Both the position numbers and the translations under genes were made by a program. Under the pieces are notes generated by a model. The model was not told the origin of the DNA, ran no database searches, and was given only the letters and a program-made list of their open reading frames with translations. Shown in pieces: positions 36,444 to 49,833 of a DNA stretch of 64,000 nucleotides (within the stretch, counting starts at the first letter, position 1; every line of letters starts with the position of its first letter). This DNA comes from Toxoplasma gondii ME49 (lineage: Eukaryota > Apicomplexa > Conoidasida > Eucoccidiorida > Sarcocystidae), in the NCBI RefSeq assembly GCF_000006565.2, contig NC_031478.1, positions 975,874-1,039,873 of the forward strand, in the 5' to 3' direction.

Positions 36444-38103
36444 CAAGCAAGCGTTGGGGCTGTCCACTAAGGCATACAGTGTCTGTGCTAAACGCTCAAA
36501 GATTACTGGACGTGTCAGCTGAACATCTATTTGTTGAGACATATATGTTTTCTGGATCAAGATATTGGCATCGATGTTTGTGTGCTGTATTGAGATGGAC
36601 GTTCCACCTCTTCTTCGCTCGGCGGATCTTCTAAAGTGGAACAAAGTTAGCGTTATGCGCTTTGTGAATTTTTTCTTATGAACAGAGTTTTTTGTTGTTC
36701 TCACGTGCAAATATGTGCACTTGTACAGATGCGGACAAGCTCACCGTTGGACACCGTATGTCATTTGCGCTTGCACGAGTCAGTGACACAAGTGTCAATA
36801 GCTTGTGTTCGAGCGGGAATCGCACCACTGGTAGTGAAAATAGACCGTGGCGAAAGTTATCGTTGTTAATACGAATACACAAATCTGTTTATAGACCACA
36901 GTTGCCCGTGATGGTTAAGCGCTGGCTCTCGAAAAAGCCGTATGTAGCCACGCCCAAGACAAAGCGGTTGCTGTCGAGGTCAGACTCAGCAAAGACTGCT
37001 GGGATCCGAGATGTTCGCACTTGCGGCTTTCCCACTCCAGTTATGAAAAACACACAACAAAATTCTTTTTGGCTGCGATATACCACCACGCCACCCGACC
37101 GTTTTCGACAGCTAACATTGGTTGGGTTCCAGTTTCCTACTGTTCAAATTCGCTAAAACCGGCTGGGATGCTTAGCTGGGAAGTCAGCGTGCAACATACA
37201 CAATCATGTATCCACGTAGATGAAAAACGTCGATATATTTAGTCATTTTACGGTTTGGATCTCCTTGACTCCTTGGCTGTTTTTTGCTTGCTAGACGCCT
37301 ACAAGTGCAATGGCTGGTGCTATCCTTATGGAACAACGAAGTCCGTGGTAACCTCGAAATACGTTCACTGTGCTAACTTGACTAGAATCCCTAAGGAATG
37401 CACGTTTGAGCAAACAAGTGAAATAACTGTACACGTACAGATCATGCGAGATGCCTAACAGTGTTTGCCAACGCAATTTCTGCGTTGTTATTGAGTTTGT
37501 TATTGTTGGGGAGAAGCCGGCGACAGAACGTTTCAGCAGGCGTACCTTGTCTTTGCAAGAGAGGAACAGGAACAGGCTCTTTCGGTTGCAAGGATGCCTC
37601 GCGACAAACGCCGATAAGCGTCAAGCGTCTATTCCGTTCTTTAGCGTCAACGTCCTTTACAAGTTCAGCTTAGTGACTGTGGACTAACTCAGAAAACGTA
37701 TAACGGGTTGTTTACCGTCTGACCTCGGTTGTAAAAAGTGGATGAGCTACTACATGCGTTTCGGGCTTTGCACATGTTTGATTCGCATGCTTTTAGTGTT
37801 TAGGCCAGTGGAAAGCGGTGGTTGGTGTCAGTAGTCAACTTAGTCTTATTGACATACCGGGGAGAGTAGATGAGTCCTGACGTGCACTACGATCTGGTTG
37901 GATGCGGCAAAGTGCACGTGGAGACAGGCAAACACAAGCAGGGCTGAGAAAAGGCCTTTCATGAGCTACCAAATAAAAACAAATCAAACACTGGATATTT
38001 CTGGAGTTGGGGAGGGACGGTAAGGGGGAAGTTTGGCTCATCGTGACATCAGATTCTGACGAAAGCTTGTTCACCAGAGTGTTCCGGAAACTGCTCGGTC
38101 CTC
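36444..38103. other. Intergenic, no supported gene
   Basis: Follows the Patched stop. The longest plus-strand frame (36692-37156) shows no domain, membrane segment or good splice context, so I do not call a gene. Confidence 0.45.
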
Positions 38104-39378
38104 TTACCATTTTCCCCGCCTGGGTCGTCTGCAAAAACGTTTGAGGTATCTACAGTCTAGAAAACGCTCAAAGATGCTTTTTATATCTCTCCTCCTAAGT
38201 GACGGGAAGAAGATCCACTTTATCCGTTGCCATCTGTTTCTATTCTTCGTCGCACTGGACTCTGTGTCACGATAGAAGCCACCATACTTCGTCTGAATCC
38301 AAGGAGACAGCATCCGACGATCCTGGCTTTTCCGGTCGGTTTGGGGAGTACGGAAACCAAGGTTCGTGTCTTGTCTTTGTCCAACAGGCAGGCTCCTCCT
38401 CTGAAATTCAAGAATCACAACGAGCAGGATTCCCCCTGCTATTAGAAGCCAATAAAACGGCAACCTATTCAAATAACCCATTATTTTGGTTTTGCCTCTT
38501 CCCTCAACAATGCTACCGTTCAGAACTTGCTCGTGAGTGCGGAGAAGGAATCGGGAAATGGATATGCCACTCGTGTTGACGCCAGAAAACTGCTCGCTCG
38601 TAAAAAATTTTGAAATCGAGTGAAGGTAGGCAGAAATGTGAGACGGTGAGAGCGCTTCCAAACAGCGATCAATTGTTGCTCTGCCAGTATCTGTTGCCGT
38701 TGCAATGGTGGTGACATGCGGTTTGTGGTTGGTGATCGGTGGGGGGGGCCCGAAGAAAAATGAGAAAAATAGAGACGAGAAAAGGGACTTGAATCCGTTG
38801 TTGTAAATGAGCAACACTAGAATCCGCAAATGAGAGACCAGAGTGAGGCAATCTTGGTATTCACCTGTATCTTCCCCTGGAGACATCATCCTTACATAAA
38901 CCAGAAGGAAAGGCTTGCAAGTGATCAGCGTGTGACGAGCCCTAAAGACGTGTGGTCGATTGACATCCGTTATGCTTCTCCTTTTTTCCCGGCTTAAATG
39001 AGAGGCGACATTGCAAAAAGGTATCCGAAACCCGACAGAATACCCGCAAGCGAACAGGCGCTTGGTGATCGGGATCCCAAACAGGCGAGAAACAGTAGAC
39101 CAAGCGAAAAAGGGAACGTTGCAAATAGTGTTCTGACCAGAACGAATACCAACACCGATCCCCCACAACGAGCTCTTTTCTTCTTGCACGTATTTCCTTG
39201 ACAAGACGTCCACTGTTTTAAAGGGAAGGCTTATCTCGATAGGGGTGGAATCACTTCGGGCACTGCGGTTCTGTGTGTATGCGAAAGCGACTGTTATAGC
39301 GCGCAGACAGAGTCTAAAAGTAATGCGCATGAGACCATAACTCTTTTGTTGCTGGAAACTTTGAACTGGAATTCCCAA
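38104..39378 (-). CDS. Candidate hypothetical protein with a transmembrane segment
   Basis: A single uninterrupted frame of 424 codons in otherwise frame-poor DNA, which makes it notable. I recognise no family. Visible features: a hydrophobic stretch LPFYWLLIAGGILLVVILEF in the C-terminal half; a second hydrophobic, Phe-rich stretch in the middle that may instead be an intron-like pyrimidine tract; and a basic C-terminus (KRFCRRPRRGKW). The true start may be internal, for example the methionine of MGYLNRLPFYWLL, giving a small single-pass protein. It is head to head with the candidate gene at 39936. It could also be a chance frame. Confidence 0.35.
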   Translation of the reverse strand: MGIPVQSFQQQKSYGLMRITFRLCLRAITVAFAYTQNRSARSDSTPIEISLPFKTVDVLSRKYVQEEKSSLWGIGVGIRSGQNTICNVPFFAWSTVSRLFGIPITKRLFACGYSVGFRIPFCNVASHLSREKRRSITDVNRPHVFRARHTLITCKPFLLVYVRMMSPGEDTGEYQDCLTLVSHLRILVLLIYNNGFKSLFSSLFFSFFFGPPPPITNHKPHVTTIATATDTGRATIDRCLEALSPSHISAYLHSISKFFTSEQFSGVNTSGISISRFLLRTHEQVLNGSIVEGRGKTKIMGYLNRLPFYWLLIAGGILLVVILEFQRRSLPVGQRQDTNLGFRTPQTDRKSQDRRMLSPWIQTKYGGFYRDTESSATKNRNRWQRIKWIFFPSLRRRDIKSIFERFLDCRYLKRFCRRPRRGKW

Positions 39379-39935
39379 GCGTCTTGGGTGTGAAGCACAA
39401 ACCGAGGTCTCCGTACCGATCTACGATGTAGCGATCCTTTTATTAACTGACACTCACAAAACACACGAAACATGTTCACAGATCTTCCTTAGACGGGAAG
39501 GCACTGCGAGACACCAACCATCTGTCCGAGAAGAGAGCAGAACCCGTGAAACGACCGAATGACGACGCGACTGCACCCCTGATGGAATCCTTCCAGTGGA
39601 AGGTTGCTTATGTCTCGTAGCCAGAAACCCCGTTTACCCCATGTTCATCTTGTCTGAAAAACACTGGCAATCTTTCACTTCCTACGCGCTTCTTTTCTCT
39701 CGAAGAAGCTGCCCCCTATACCGGCAGACGTGTTTTTCCAATTCCAGCCATCTTTTTGGCGATGCAAATGCATGCTACACTCCCGTCATCGTACCGTGGT
39801 GAGAGTCTGGCGACCTGGTTGAGAAACCTAGACACAAGTTCCCATTAGACGTGTTCCACTGTTCGGTGTCAAGCGGAAACTGGAAGTTGGGGTTCTTGTT
39901 TTCACGCGTCGAGTTTTTCTTACGCGAATCGCAAA

Positions 39936-41007
39936 ATGATCGACTGGGGCATTTTTTTCGTCACATGTGTTGGAACCCTCTTAGCTCTTTTCTTCATCGG
40001 TAGGTCTAGCCCTCCCTCCAAAAAACCCCTCGCTTGCTGAACGCGAACGGCGGCGAGGCTCGGAAAAGAGAAGGATCGGTACACTTTGCCTCTCTTCTTA
40101 GACATTGCCTTCTGGAATTGCTTATTTGGGTTTTTAGCGGATTACTGTCGCGGAGAAATGGCTGCGAAGAGTGCAAGCTCTCTGCTGTATATGCTGCTGT
40201 CAAATTCAAACTCCTGGCTGACGGTAGATGCGGCATCTCCCAAGGCTTTTAGGACGGCTCAACAACCCTCGTTTTTCGGATGTGTTCACACGTCTGTTCC
40301 TGTGCAATCACAGTCGCAGCCAGCGTTTCGCCACGAATTTGTGTCACGCTGTTTATCGGGGTATGTTTGTTTCACACAGGTGTTTTCTCGTGTAAAACAG
40401 ATCCAGGCCACAAGCAGCGCCAGCGACGAACGCTCGTGGACATCTGTACCGACAAGCGTGTGAACAGCTGTTGAACAAGTGTCCCGCTTACATTTAAACG
40501 TGCATATAAATAGATATACCGGAAATGTACAATGCGGTGGTTTCTCGGCATCGGTAACACCCGCATTTGTGTTGACTTCCAGCATCACATTCTACAAAGG
40601 AACAACGAACGGGAGATGCTACCTGTTTCGTTTTCCCAGCTGCAGAACAAACCAGTCGAATTGAGAGTTGTACTCCTAATTCAGAAAACCTCGTCTGCGT
40701 AATTACGAAGACGTCTTACCCACTTTTTCTGCGTTCTGCCATACTACTTCCGGGATCGTCTCCAATTTCATTGTCGCATGCTGTTTGCTTGAGTCTGTTA
40801 CCTCTGCATGGCGCTTTCGTTCAGGCTCGGCTTCTAGGTGAAGTCCGTTTACCGGACCAGAGAAAAGCATTTCTTTGGAGAACTAGGAAAGCGATTAACG
40901 AGACTCTTGGGGCAGAGAACACGCGCGCCCGGACGAGCGAAAAGGGAATACAAGGACGGGAGTCAGAACGACGACGACGAGGAAAGGGACATTCGTCGCG
41001 GATATAA
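39936..41007 (+). CDS. Candidate small multipass membrane protein, spliced
   Basis: The start sits in a strong coccidian context (GCAAAATGA). Proposed exon 1 is 39936-39999, encoding MIDWGIFFVTCVGTLLALFF. It joins in phase across a GTAGGT...TTCTTAG intron to exon 2 at 40102-40223, encoding DIAFWNCLFGFLADYCRG and a further hydrophobic stretch ending SNSNSWLT. A possible third exon, 40825-41007, follows in phase (ARLLGEVRLPDQRKAFLW) and ends in a basic tail before a stop. Intermediate exons near 40310-40360 are possible. No family is recognised. Two hydrophobic segments suggest membrane insertion. Splicing is inferred from the sequence only. Confidence 0.38.
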
Positions 41008-44000
41008 ACGGAAACAGAGAGACGAGCAACTCAACAGAGGAGAAGAAAAGGAGAACGTGTCGTCGCTTCTCCGTTGGAGGAAAGGCGTGAGACATCGGTG
41101 TAGCTTTCCTGGTTGGAGCACGGCGCAGACGAGCTGGCATTTTTGGAGACTGGGAACATCGAAACCGTGGCGAGGACACACGACCAAAATGAGTGTTGTT
41201 GGCTTCCTGTGTTGCGCCAGTGCTATCTGGTTTGTCTCGCTTTTCGTGTCAACTCTCGTGGTGGGAGCTTGGCAAGAAAAAGGCGCACGCGAGGCCACCC
41301 TGGCCTTAGGCGCTCCAAGTCCACATGCTGTTTCCATCTGAATTCCTACAAAGTGCACGCACGATAGAAAAATCGACACTACGACGGAAATGCATACATG
41401 TGTAGACATGTGGACACCGACGTATGAATGCATGTGGGTCGGTACATACCTAACCTACAGATGTATATATCGCGTACGTGGTCTCCTGTAGTGCATGACG
41501 TCCGTGCCAAGCCTGGATCGACTCGCACATGTTGCATACTGAGCTTCGGTAGATATGTTGCCGGTATGAACTTAATGCATATATATGCATATAACTAAAA
41601 ACATAGTTCTGCACACATGCATGCCATATCGAATATTCAATAATATATATATATATATATATATATAAACGATGGGCAGCGAGCACGAGGGGACGGAATT
41701 CTGAGGAATGGTGGCGTTGGCGCGTGAGGATGTCCGTGACCATGTTTAGACGGCCGGTGCATGCCAGCAAATCAGCTGTCTTGGAGAATCGCTGTTCGTG
41801 GAAATGCGGGACCCATCGCAAGAGAGTCGAAAAATGGAGAAACATTTCGCCGACTGTGTCTACGCAAGTCCCCTCGAGAAAACAGCCTGTGCGGAGAACG
41901 ACAAAAGCGAAAAGAAAAGGGCAGATTCTGAAGAAGGGTGCGTCGGCTGTCTGCGTGTCGCGTGACATAAAATTGTGACATCAGGGGTAAAAGGTGTTCA
42001 TCCGGTTCCTAAGCAGGTGCCAGTCCACCAAGAGTCCGACCGTGTATTCCGCGCCTGTAAGTAATCCAGTCTCTCAGGGAAGATTTTCCCCATTACGATG
42101 GTACTGACCATACTGGCAAACGGAGAGAAAGGAGGAAGGGAGGAGTTTTCTCACTGTGTGCATCTTGCGTGCGTGCCTCTCTGGCGAGTTGTGACAAGGC
42201 GGAAGTCCGGCTGTGGCTCATCGGCGTGCGTTCCTGTTAGCTGTGCCTCTCTGTCATGTGATCAGCCTCTTTCTCGCTTCTTTTAGAGGGAGAGACAAAC
42301 TTAATTGACAGAGAACAGGACACAGTTACCCGGGGGGCTCGACGATGTCTCGGACATGCCTCAGACGAACGCGGTTTCGGCTTCTTTGCTCGATATATGC
42401 ACAAAATTGAAAACACGGATCAATTCCTTCACCCTCCCAGAGTTGCGTTTCATCCACCACCCTCCAACGCCCACTCGAAAAGATTACGCACACACAAATC
42501 TATACATATATATACCTCTATGTACATATGAATATGAGCATTTTTACAGCAGCTGTTGGCTCTTCAAATGATCAGCCGTCCATAATAGTATAACCAGAGA
42601 CATTGGATTACGTGGGATACCGAATGTGACTGCAGCGAATGTTCCTATGCGTACATAGATATATGTGTGTGGTGGCACGTCGGGCTACGCGACTGCGCGC
42701 ATGAGCTCCATTTTGGAATTCGTGTGACTCCGTTTGTCGGAGAGACTGGGTACTCTTTTGACCGTGGATGATTCCTCAACACTCCTGCTTAGCGTAGCAC
42801 TGTTGGATTTTTCCCGGAGACACTTGTGGAAATCCAAGCCTTTCGATGTGCGATGTGTTTGTACTGGCACTTGAATGTGTGGATGTTTCGTCTCCCACGG
42901 TTCAGGATTCTTTGCCTGCACAGGTTTGGCTGTCTGTAGTCTCAGCTGTGTGACGCAGCAGCTATACGGAGAAGCTCGAACATTATAGAAGGAGTTCGAA
43001 CCAGCTACGCTAAAACAGAATATAAATTGATTTTTCTGAACGTGTGCTGTGACCAATATATAACATATGCAACCCCAGCCAATAAGTCGGCGCACTGGTG
43101 TTCCAAGGAACATTTCGTTTCTCGAGTTAAAGGACAGTTGGAGCAGGCTCTTCCACACACCCTTGCGTCTCACCGAATACACTTCTACACCTATAGTTAA
43201 GTATGTTGATGGAGATGTACCTTTATTATCTCTGCTGTTTTGTCCGATGCGTTCGAATTACGGTCTACGAAAGTTCAAGATTTGGTCCCCATGCCACTTC
43301 TCCCTGCGCGCGTGGATTCGCTGAGAAGCATAACTTGCAGGAAAGCATGAAGCTGCCACCGTTCTTAATCCCGAAAAACGTGTAAAAGTGTGGACGTGGA
43401 GATGTGCGCTTCAGACCGAGTCGGAACGGTCCAACCTGCAAGAACGTTTCCTGCTTTGCACGTGCTTCGCTTCTGTACTCCTGTTCTACATTCATGCTGC
43501 GGAGTGCCCTCGCTAGGCGACTGTCCAAAAGCGTGGATGAACCATCTACACAGTTCTCTCTAAAAAAATGAAATCTAGCACTTGCAAATGCCTTGAAGGG
43601 TCCACTGAAGTGTTCGCGACCGCCGATCGTAGACCCTGTGCAAAATACATCTGGGGGGCCTAGGTGTCTTTGCGGCAAAATGCCGCACATGGGCACGCAT
43701 GCCTCCCCCTCGACGACGCCAGAAACACACTAGCATCTGAGTCGTCGTCCATCTCGATGTCCACGCGTTGCTGAAACAAATCGCCGGCCGATTCTGCAGT
43801 CGCCGAGAGACGCGCAAAAAATGCACTTTGCTTCTATATTTCCTTGAGTGTTTCCCGAATCTCGAAATGCACATGTCAGTTGACAAGAGCCGTCTGTCTG
43901 GGGTGTCTGTTCACCAGTCGGAACAGAAGAAAGCGCACCACGAGTCAAGTGATCACGCATGGATACTAGCCAAGAGAGTTGTGAACACCCCAACAAGCAC

Positions 44001-44026
44001 TCAAAGTCCCGCCAACCACACTTCGA
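41008..44026. other. Unresolved region, a few minus-strand open frames
   Basis: Minus-strand frames of 165 codons (42685-43182) and 143 codons (43265-43696) are open but show no domain, and I cannot link them by convincing splice sites. They could be exons of a small gene or chance. A plus-strand frame near 41190-41341 encodes a hydrophobic stretch (SVVGFLCCASAIWFVSLF) that might be an alternative end of the preceding candidate gene. Confidence 0.35.
41643..41668. repeat. (TA)n microsatellite
   Basis: TA tract in the unresolved region. Confidence 0.9.
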
Positions 44027-47000
44027 TTAGGGAGCAGAACTCTCTGCTCTCTCGAGCATCTTGAAGGTGTGTCTTGTGGATTTGAGGAATTCCTGGAGCG
44101 CAGACAGTCTGCGATCGATTTCCGAGTATGCGCTGTGCCCACTGTCGGTCTTCATCTTTTCTGAAAAAGGCACGAAACCTTTCGTGTCTTCTGATTGTTC
44201 CGAGTTTTCGCCCTCACCGACCCTCAGGCATCCCAGCGTTTGTGGGGAGAAAGGCTCTTTCTGGAGCCTCTCTGTCTCTCGCGCATCTTCACTTTCTCCG
44301 GGGTATGGACTCAGACTCACGCAAGGACAGTCGGCGAGTCTGCCAGTCGACCTTTGCCCTGCTTCCCTCTCGTCCTTCTCTCCTCTTTCTCTCGCCGCTG
44401 CCCTCTTTCTCAGCTGACATCCTGCGGAACTGAGGCTGCCTGGTTCTTCTCCTCTGCAATCCATCAACAGATAAGGCAGAGACACTTTCGCCACACCCCG
44501 TGGATAGCGCGCGACATACGCAGGACCCTCTACCAGCTCCATAGGTCCTTCTGTCTCCTCGCGCAAAACCACCGGCCTCAGCCGAGTTTTCGACTCCACA
44601 AGCCTCTCCGGAGTCGCAGCCCCCCCCTGGGGGCCTTGGAAAACGGGAAGCCGTGCCTCTGAGATCGCGAGCGAGGCGTCGCCCTTAGACAGACAGCCTC
44701 CATCTTGGCCGGATGGACTGGCATGAAACTCACTAGACAGGTCCTGCGAGTCGACAGACAAAAGCCCCCCGCAAGAATCTCTCGGGTGTGCCAGGAAATC
44801 GTGCGCCATCTCACAAGGGAGACCCGTCTCTCCCTTTCTAGGCTCTGAGCGGCTTGCAGGCTCTGAGCGGCTTGCATGCTCAGCGCTTCCGCCCGAAAGA
44901 GTTCTGTCAGCAGAGGCCTCGAGAGGAAGAGAAGAAGACCCGCCGAGGTGCCTTCTTTGTTCCTCCGGTTCGCGGTCCGGTGCACTCCGCAGCAGCCGCT
45001 TGAGCTCCGCGACAGGAATCATCACGTAGGCGCTGTCTCCGCGGCTGTTTCCTGTCTCTGGCAAAGGTACAGGCGGGGCTTGGTGGGGGGCGTGCAGACA
45101 CTCGGCGCCTCGACGGTCACCTTCGCTTCTTGGGTGATGACAGCCTTGATTGGAAAGAGAGATCCCGTCTTCGTCGTCTGTGTAGGGCGGGCCTGGGGGG
45201 AGAAGAGGGCCTCTGGCTGCGCGCCGCGGGAGAGCCCACGGGGAGTCTTTTTGGGACGCGGAGACACCTCTAGAGGAGGAGACAGAGGATGCAGGCTCCT
45301 GAAGAGAAGCACGGAGACGCCTGCACGGGGACACGAAAGAAGAGAAGAGAATCCGATTTGGAGAAAGGAGGCAAAACACACGTCAGGAATCCAGGGAGAA
45401 TTCGAGTAGAGAGGTCGGCTGCTTCTTGAGGGGAGAGACATCCGCATCTCCGAACATCATCGATCACGCGTGTAGGGAAGACTCGACTGCATGGAAGCTG
45501 ATCTCGAACTCTTCCTCTTGCATTCAACACACGCAGAGTGCATTCTCCTTTCAGCTCTTTTAGTCTATCAACTGCAAGTACAGCGATAAGGAGATGGGTG
45601 CTCAGTCACCATCGCAGTGCATCCGACCTTCCTGCCCTGTCTGTGGGTACGCGGCTTGAATGAGAAAAGCAGCTTCTTTTTTCCGAAAAACAAAAGATTC
45701 ACATGCAATAAAGAGTGACCTTGGCACGCGGAGACGAATCTAAACGATGGCGACCGTCTCCGGATTGCATGGAAAGTTAAAGAGTGTTACTGAAAAACGA
45801 GTCTTGCACGCATTTCTTACTGGCCCTGGAAGCCGCCGGCGGCTCCAGTCGACTTGCAGTCGACGCCTCGCAGAAGTTGCTGGCGGCTGCTTCTGTGGTT
45901 ATCTCCGACGTGAGGAAGTGCGCTGTCTCTCTTGCCCCACACTCGAGAAGGAGACCCAGGGAGAGCCTGGGCTCCAACAGGCCGAGACGTGGGTCTGAAA
46001 CAGAGGCAAGAACAGACAGAAGAAAAGCGACGCAGACAGAGAGAGCATAGAGGGAAAAAGAGATGGAGAGACGAGAACTGAAAGAAGAAAAGACGTGGAG
46101 CACAGTGAAGAGAGAGACGAATCGAGATGGAGGAATGAAGGGGAGACACGAGAAAAGGGGAGAAAAGTACAGAAAGGAAAGAGAAGGAGATCTCATATTC
46201 AAGGGAACACGACAGAAAGTGGAAGAAGATGGCCGACAGCGAAGAAGCCGTAACCGAGTGCGAGAGCAGATGAAGGACTACGGGAGACAAATGACAGAGC
46301 AGCACGAAAACCGTGACGCTGAAGACACGGGAATCCGGTAGCAACAACGAAAAGAGAAAAGTCAATGCTTCCTTTTTGTGCTTAGAGATCTCGTCACAGA
46401 TCTCTCCCTCTCATACATTTACATACGGTGGATTTGTCATCATGTGACTGAAATATCAGTAACGATGAGAAGTATTTCGACTCACATCAGAACACAGAAG
46501 ATTGAGGGCCTCGAGTCTCCCAGAAGTGCCATCATAGAAGTATCGATACGCCTAGCCGACCCCCCGAATACCTCGTGCCCCGTTGGCTGTGCATGCAAAT
46601 GATTGCTCTTGATTCTGCAGTCATCCGAAAGGCGCTTCGCTCTCGCAAGAGAATCCCGATCTCCACGGAGGGGGCATGCAGACGAAACCAACTCCCTTTG
46701 TTTCAGGTTTACAGACTTGAAAGTTAACAAGAAAGAGATGTTCACGCATTTATGCATGTGTTCGTTCGGATGATGTCTGCGTTCTTCGCATTTCTCACTC
46801 GCGCGACTGCCTACCGAGGAGAAGAAAAAGAGCGAACCGGGGAGGGACGGCGGATCGGGCCTCGCTCCAGAGACGCGCCAAGCGCAGGACCTCCACGAGA
46901 AGAGACAGAGGAGAAGTCAGGGCGAGGAGAAGCGCCGTAGAGCGACGACTGCGGCGAGAGGCCGGAAGAGGTGAGTCGCAGGGAGGCGGAGCGACTTAGC

Positions 47001-49799
47001 GGCGGGCGCGAAAACCTACAGAAATCAACAGAGACTCGGAGAGAAAAAAGGAATGTGCAGAAAGAAGAGAGCATCTTGCAGAAGTGACGACTCAGAAGAC
47101 AAGGGAACTGTGGCAAAACAACCGGTTCCCGGGGGGGGGGGGGAAGGGGACCCATTCTCGTGATCCCCAGTAGACAAAAATGACATCCCCCCTTCACGCG
47201 GAACCGAAAAATATAGTTTCTTCGATATATAAAAGTACATATGCATAGGTACACGTATCTACAGAGATGATATGCGTGATGCAGTCGTTACATGCACACT
47301 CCCAACTGTACACAGGCATATATATATATATATATATAAAGATGGAGCTGGATTATTCGGTTTTCCACGACTCCCTCGCGACTGCTGCTGCTTCACCTGC
47401 TAGTTCTTCCGCGGGACGTTCCACCGTCTACAGACAGGGAGCAACTGTTTGGTCTCTCTCTTCCTGCGGTGCTTGCGTCGCTGCTTGCGAAACTGGTGGT
47501 CGAACTTCTTCGTCTCTCTCGGCCGCGAGTCAAAAGGTCTGGAGAATCGTCGATAGGAACAGGCACCAGGGCACCGCCACCGCGCCGGACGTAGCGTACT
47601 GCGACTCCAGGTGTATGTACACCTGAGGCACTGGCGCCGAAGGCCGCAACGGAGCGCGAAGCGGAAGGCGACCTGCGGCGAAGGGCGTCGAAGCGGCCAG
47701 CCGACAGGGCGCGCTGACTGGAGGCGGCGGCCGAGTCCGACGGAGCCCGACTAGCGGACGAACCCGGTAGCCACGGCGGGGGGCAGCTAGCGGCCTTCGA
47801 GCCCGAAGCAAAGACACCCGGAGCAGTCGCGGCGCTGCCCCGCCGGGACGAAGCCGCCGAGGAGACACGAGGAGAGGGCATGAGCGAACGACCGCCCGAC
47901 TGAGGCAGCAGAGAGGAGGCACTTGAAGAGCGAAAGGGTCTGCCAGAGGAAACGAGAAGAGGGAAGAGGACGAGAAACTTTAGAGAATGAGAGACTTTGG
48001 AAAACGAGTGACATTAGAGAAGATGATTTAGATAACTAGAGGCTTTAATGAATGAGCTAATTTAGAAAACGACAGACTTTAGGATACTAGAATTGGGAGG
48101 AAAGTCACAGAGACGCCGCGACGAATGGACGGGATCAGGAAAAGGAGAGAAGGTCGGGAAAGAGAACTCTGGAAGCCAGAAAGTCCAAATGAAATAGACA
48201 CTGACGAACAGAGGAACGATCAACAGAGGAGAGACATCGCGACGAGAACAAGAGAGACACGCAAACAAAGGCATAGAAAGCAGAGGAAGGGAAAAGAGAG
48301 GAAAGAGGGGAACGTGAGCGGAGAAGAAGACTCTCTCTCGAATCCGTGAGAGGTCGAAGTCCTGCGAGTTCCCCAAGCGCTCGTTAATACTTCGTTTCTT
48401 CGATTATGTGGTTGCATGTACCCATTTGCGGCGTACCGAAAGGTAGTGAGTCTGAGCGTTGCTTCCAACTCCCGAATCTGAGAAAGACGACGGAGAAGAA
48501 GAGTTGCATTTTTTAGAAGACTGGCATTCGACTCCGATAACTCGATCGCTGCATCACCAGTTAAGGCATGTGGTCCTTCCGTTGCTCCTTAACATCGCAG
48601 TTCTCTACGTCGAACGTACATGACAGTTTCTGGACCGTGCTGTGGTAGTCGACGGTCGCACACATTCACAGTCGCATAGGGCGAATCGAGGGAACAGAGA
48701 AACTGTGGTGCCTTTTGCGATCAGACAGACAAGTCTTCTAGCAAGCGCGACGAGAGAGCGATCGCCGGATACCGACACAGACACGAGTCCTTGAGGCTGG
48801 CGTCCAGTCTCACATCCGCCTTCAATCCGCCGCGGCACCGAGACCGGCGGGGAAAAGTGAAAGCAAGAAACTAAAACAGGGGAAACAAACTCGGGAGTGA
48901 AGAGAAGAGGGAGGCGAAAAACGGTAGAGTAGAAAAGAAAGGGCAGAGAAACTTATAGAATGAACATGCGAGTATCAATGAAAGCAGGAAGTACGTCGGA
49001 CAGACAAACGGACGAGAAAGAAGCGTTTGCGGGGATTATACTGCAAGAAGACAGGAAGACCATCGAGAGAGAAGCGACGTGAAAGTGTGCCGAATTTCCA
49101 CCGTCTTACCCGATTTCTCAGCGCGCTTTCTGTTCGTCGGGCCTTGTCAAGTTCCTCCTTCAGGCGCGCCGTCTCGCGCGCTCGGAGGTGTCTCTCTGCA
49201 TCCAGCTGTCGAGTTGTCACATGCAGTTCCCTCTGAAGAAAAACGAAAATGGCAAACGCCGCGAAACTAGAAAGACGTCAACTTAACGCCCATCGAAAAC
49301 TGAGAAAACTGAAAAAGAAATCGGAAGCGAGCACTCTAAGGATAGGCCGGGCGTGGAGAGAAACCGAGCAGGTCGAGAGGTCGAAATGAAAATGGAACCA
49401 GAGAGTACCGTTCGAGGCTCTCGCTCGGCCCTCTTTTCGCTTCACAAAAATTCCAAGAGCTTCTTTCACCTCGGCGTGGTTGAGTCTCATGGTGAGGCGG
49501 CGCGTTTCCTCAGCAGCTCCGCCCTCGTGGCACCTCGCGGAAGGATCGCGGCTCGCGTCCTGCAGGACACAGAAGCCAGGCGAAACGCAGAAAGGCAGAA
49601 AATGAACATACGGGCGGCCGAGTCTACGCACATTTGTCCACTGCAACCTGTGCGAGAAACGCGAGAGCTGTGAGCAGCGCGGGAAAATTCAAAGAGGTTC
49701 ACAGACGAAACCGTCGCAAGTAGACTCTATCGCATACGCAACTACACACATATAGACATACATACATCTATCTCTATGTATTTAAAGGGATATATATAT

Positions 49800-49833
<34 letters not shown>

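Noticed and set aside
36692..37156. A 154-codon plus frame after the Patched gene
   Set aside because: No domain, no membrane segment and a poor start context; it is likely chance.
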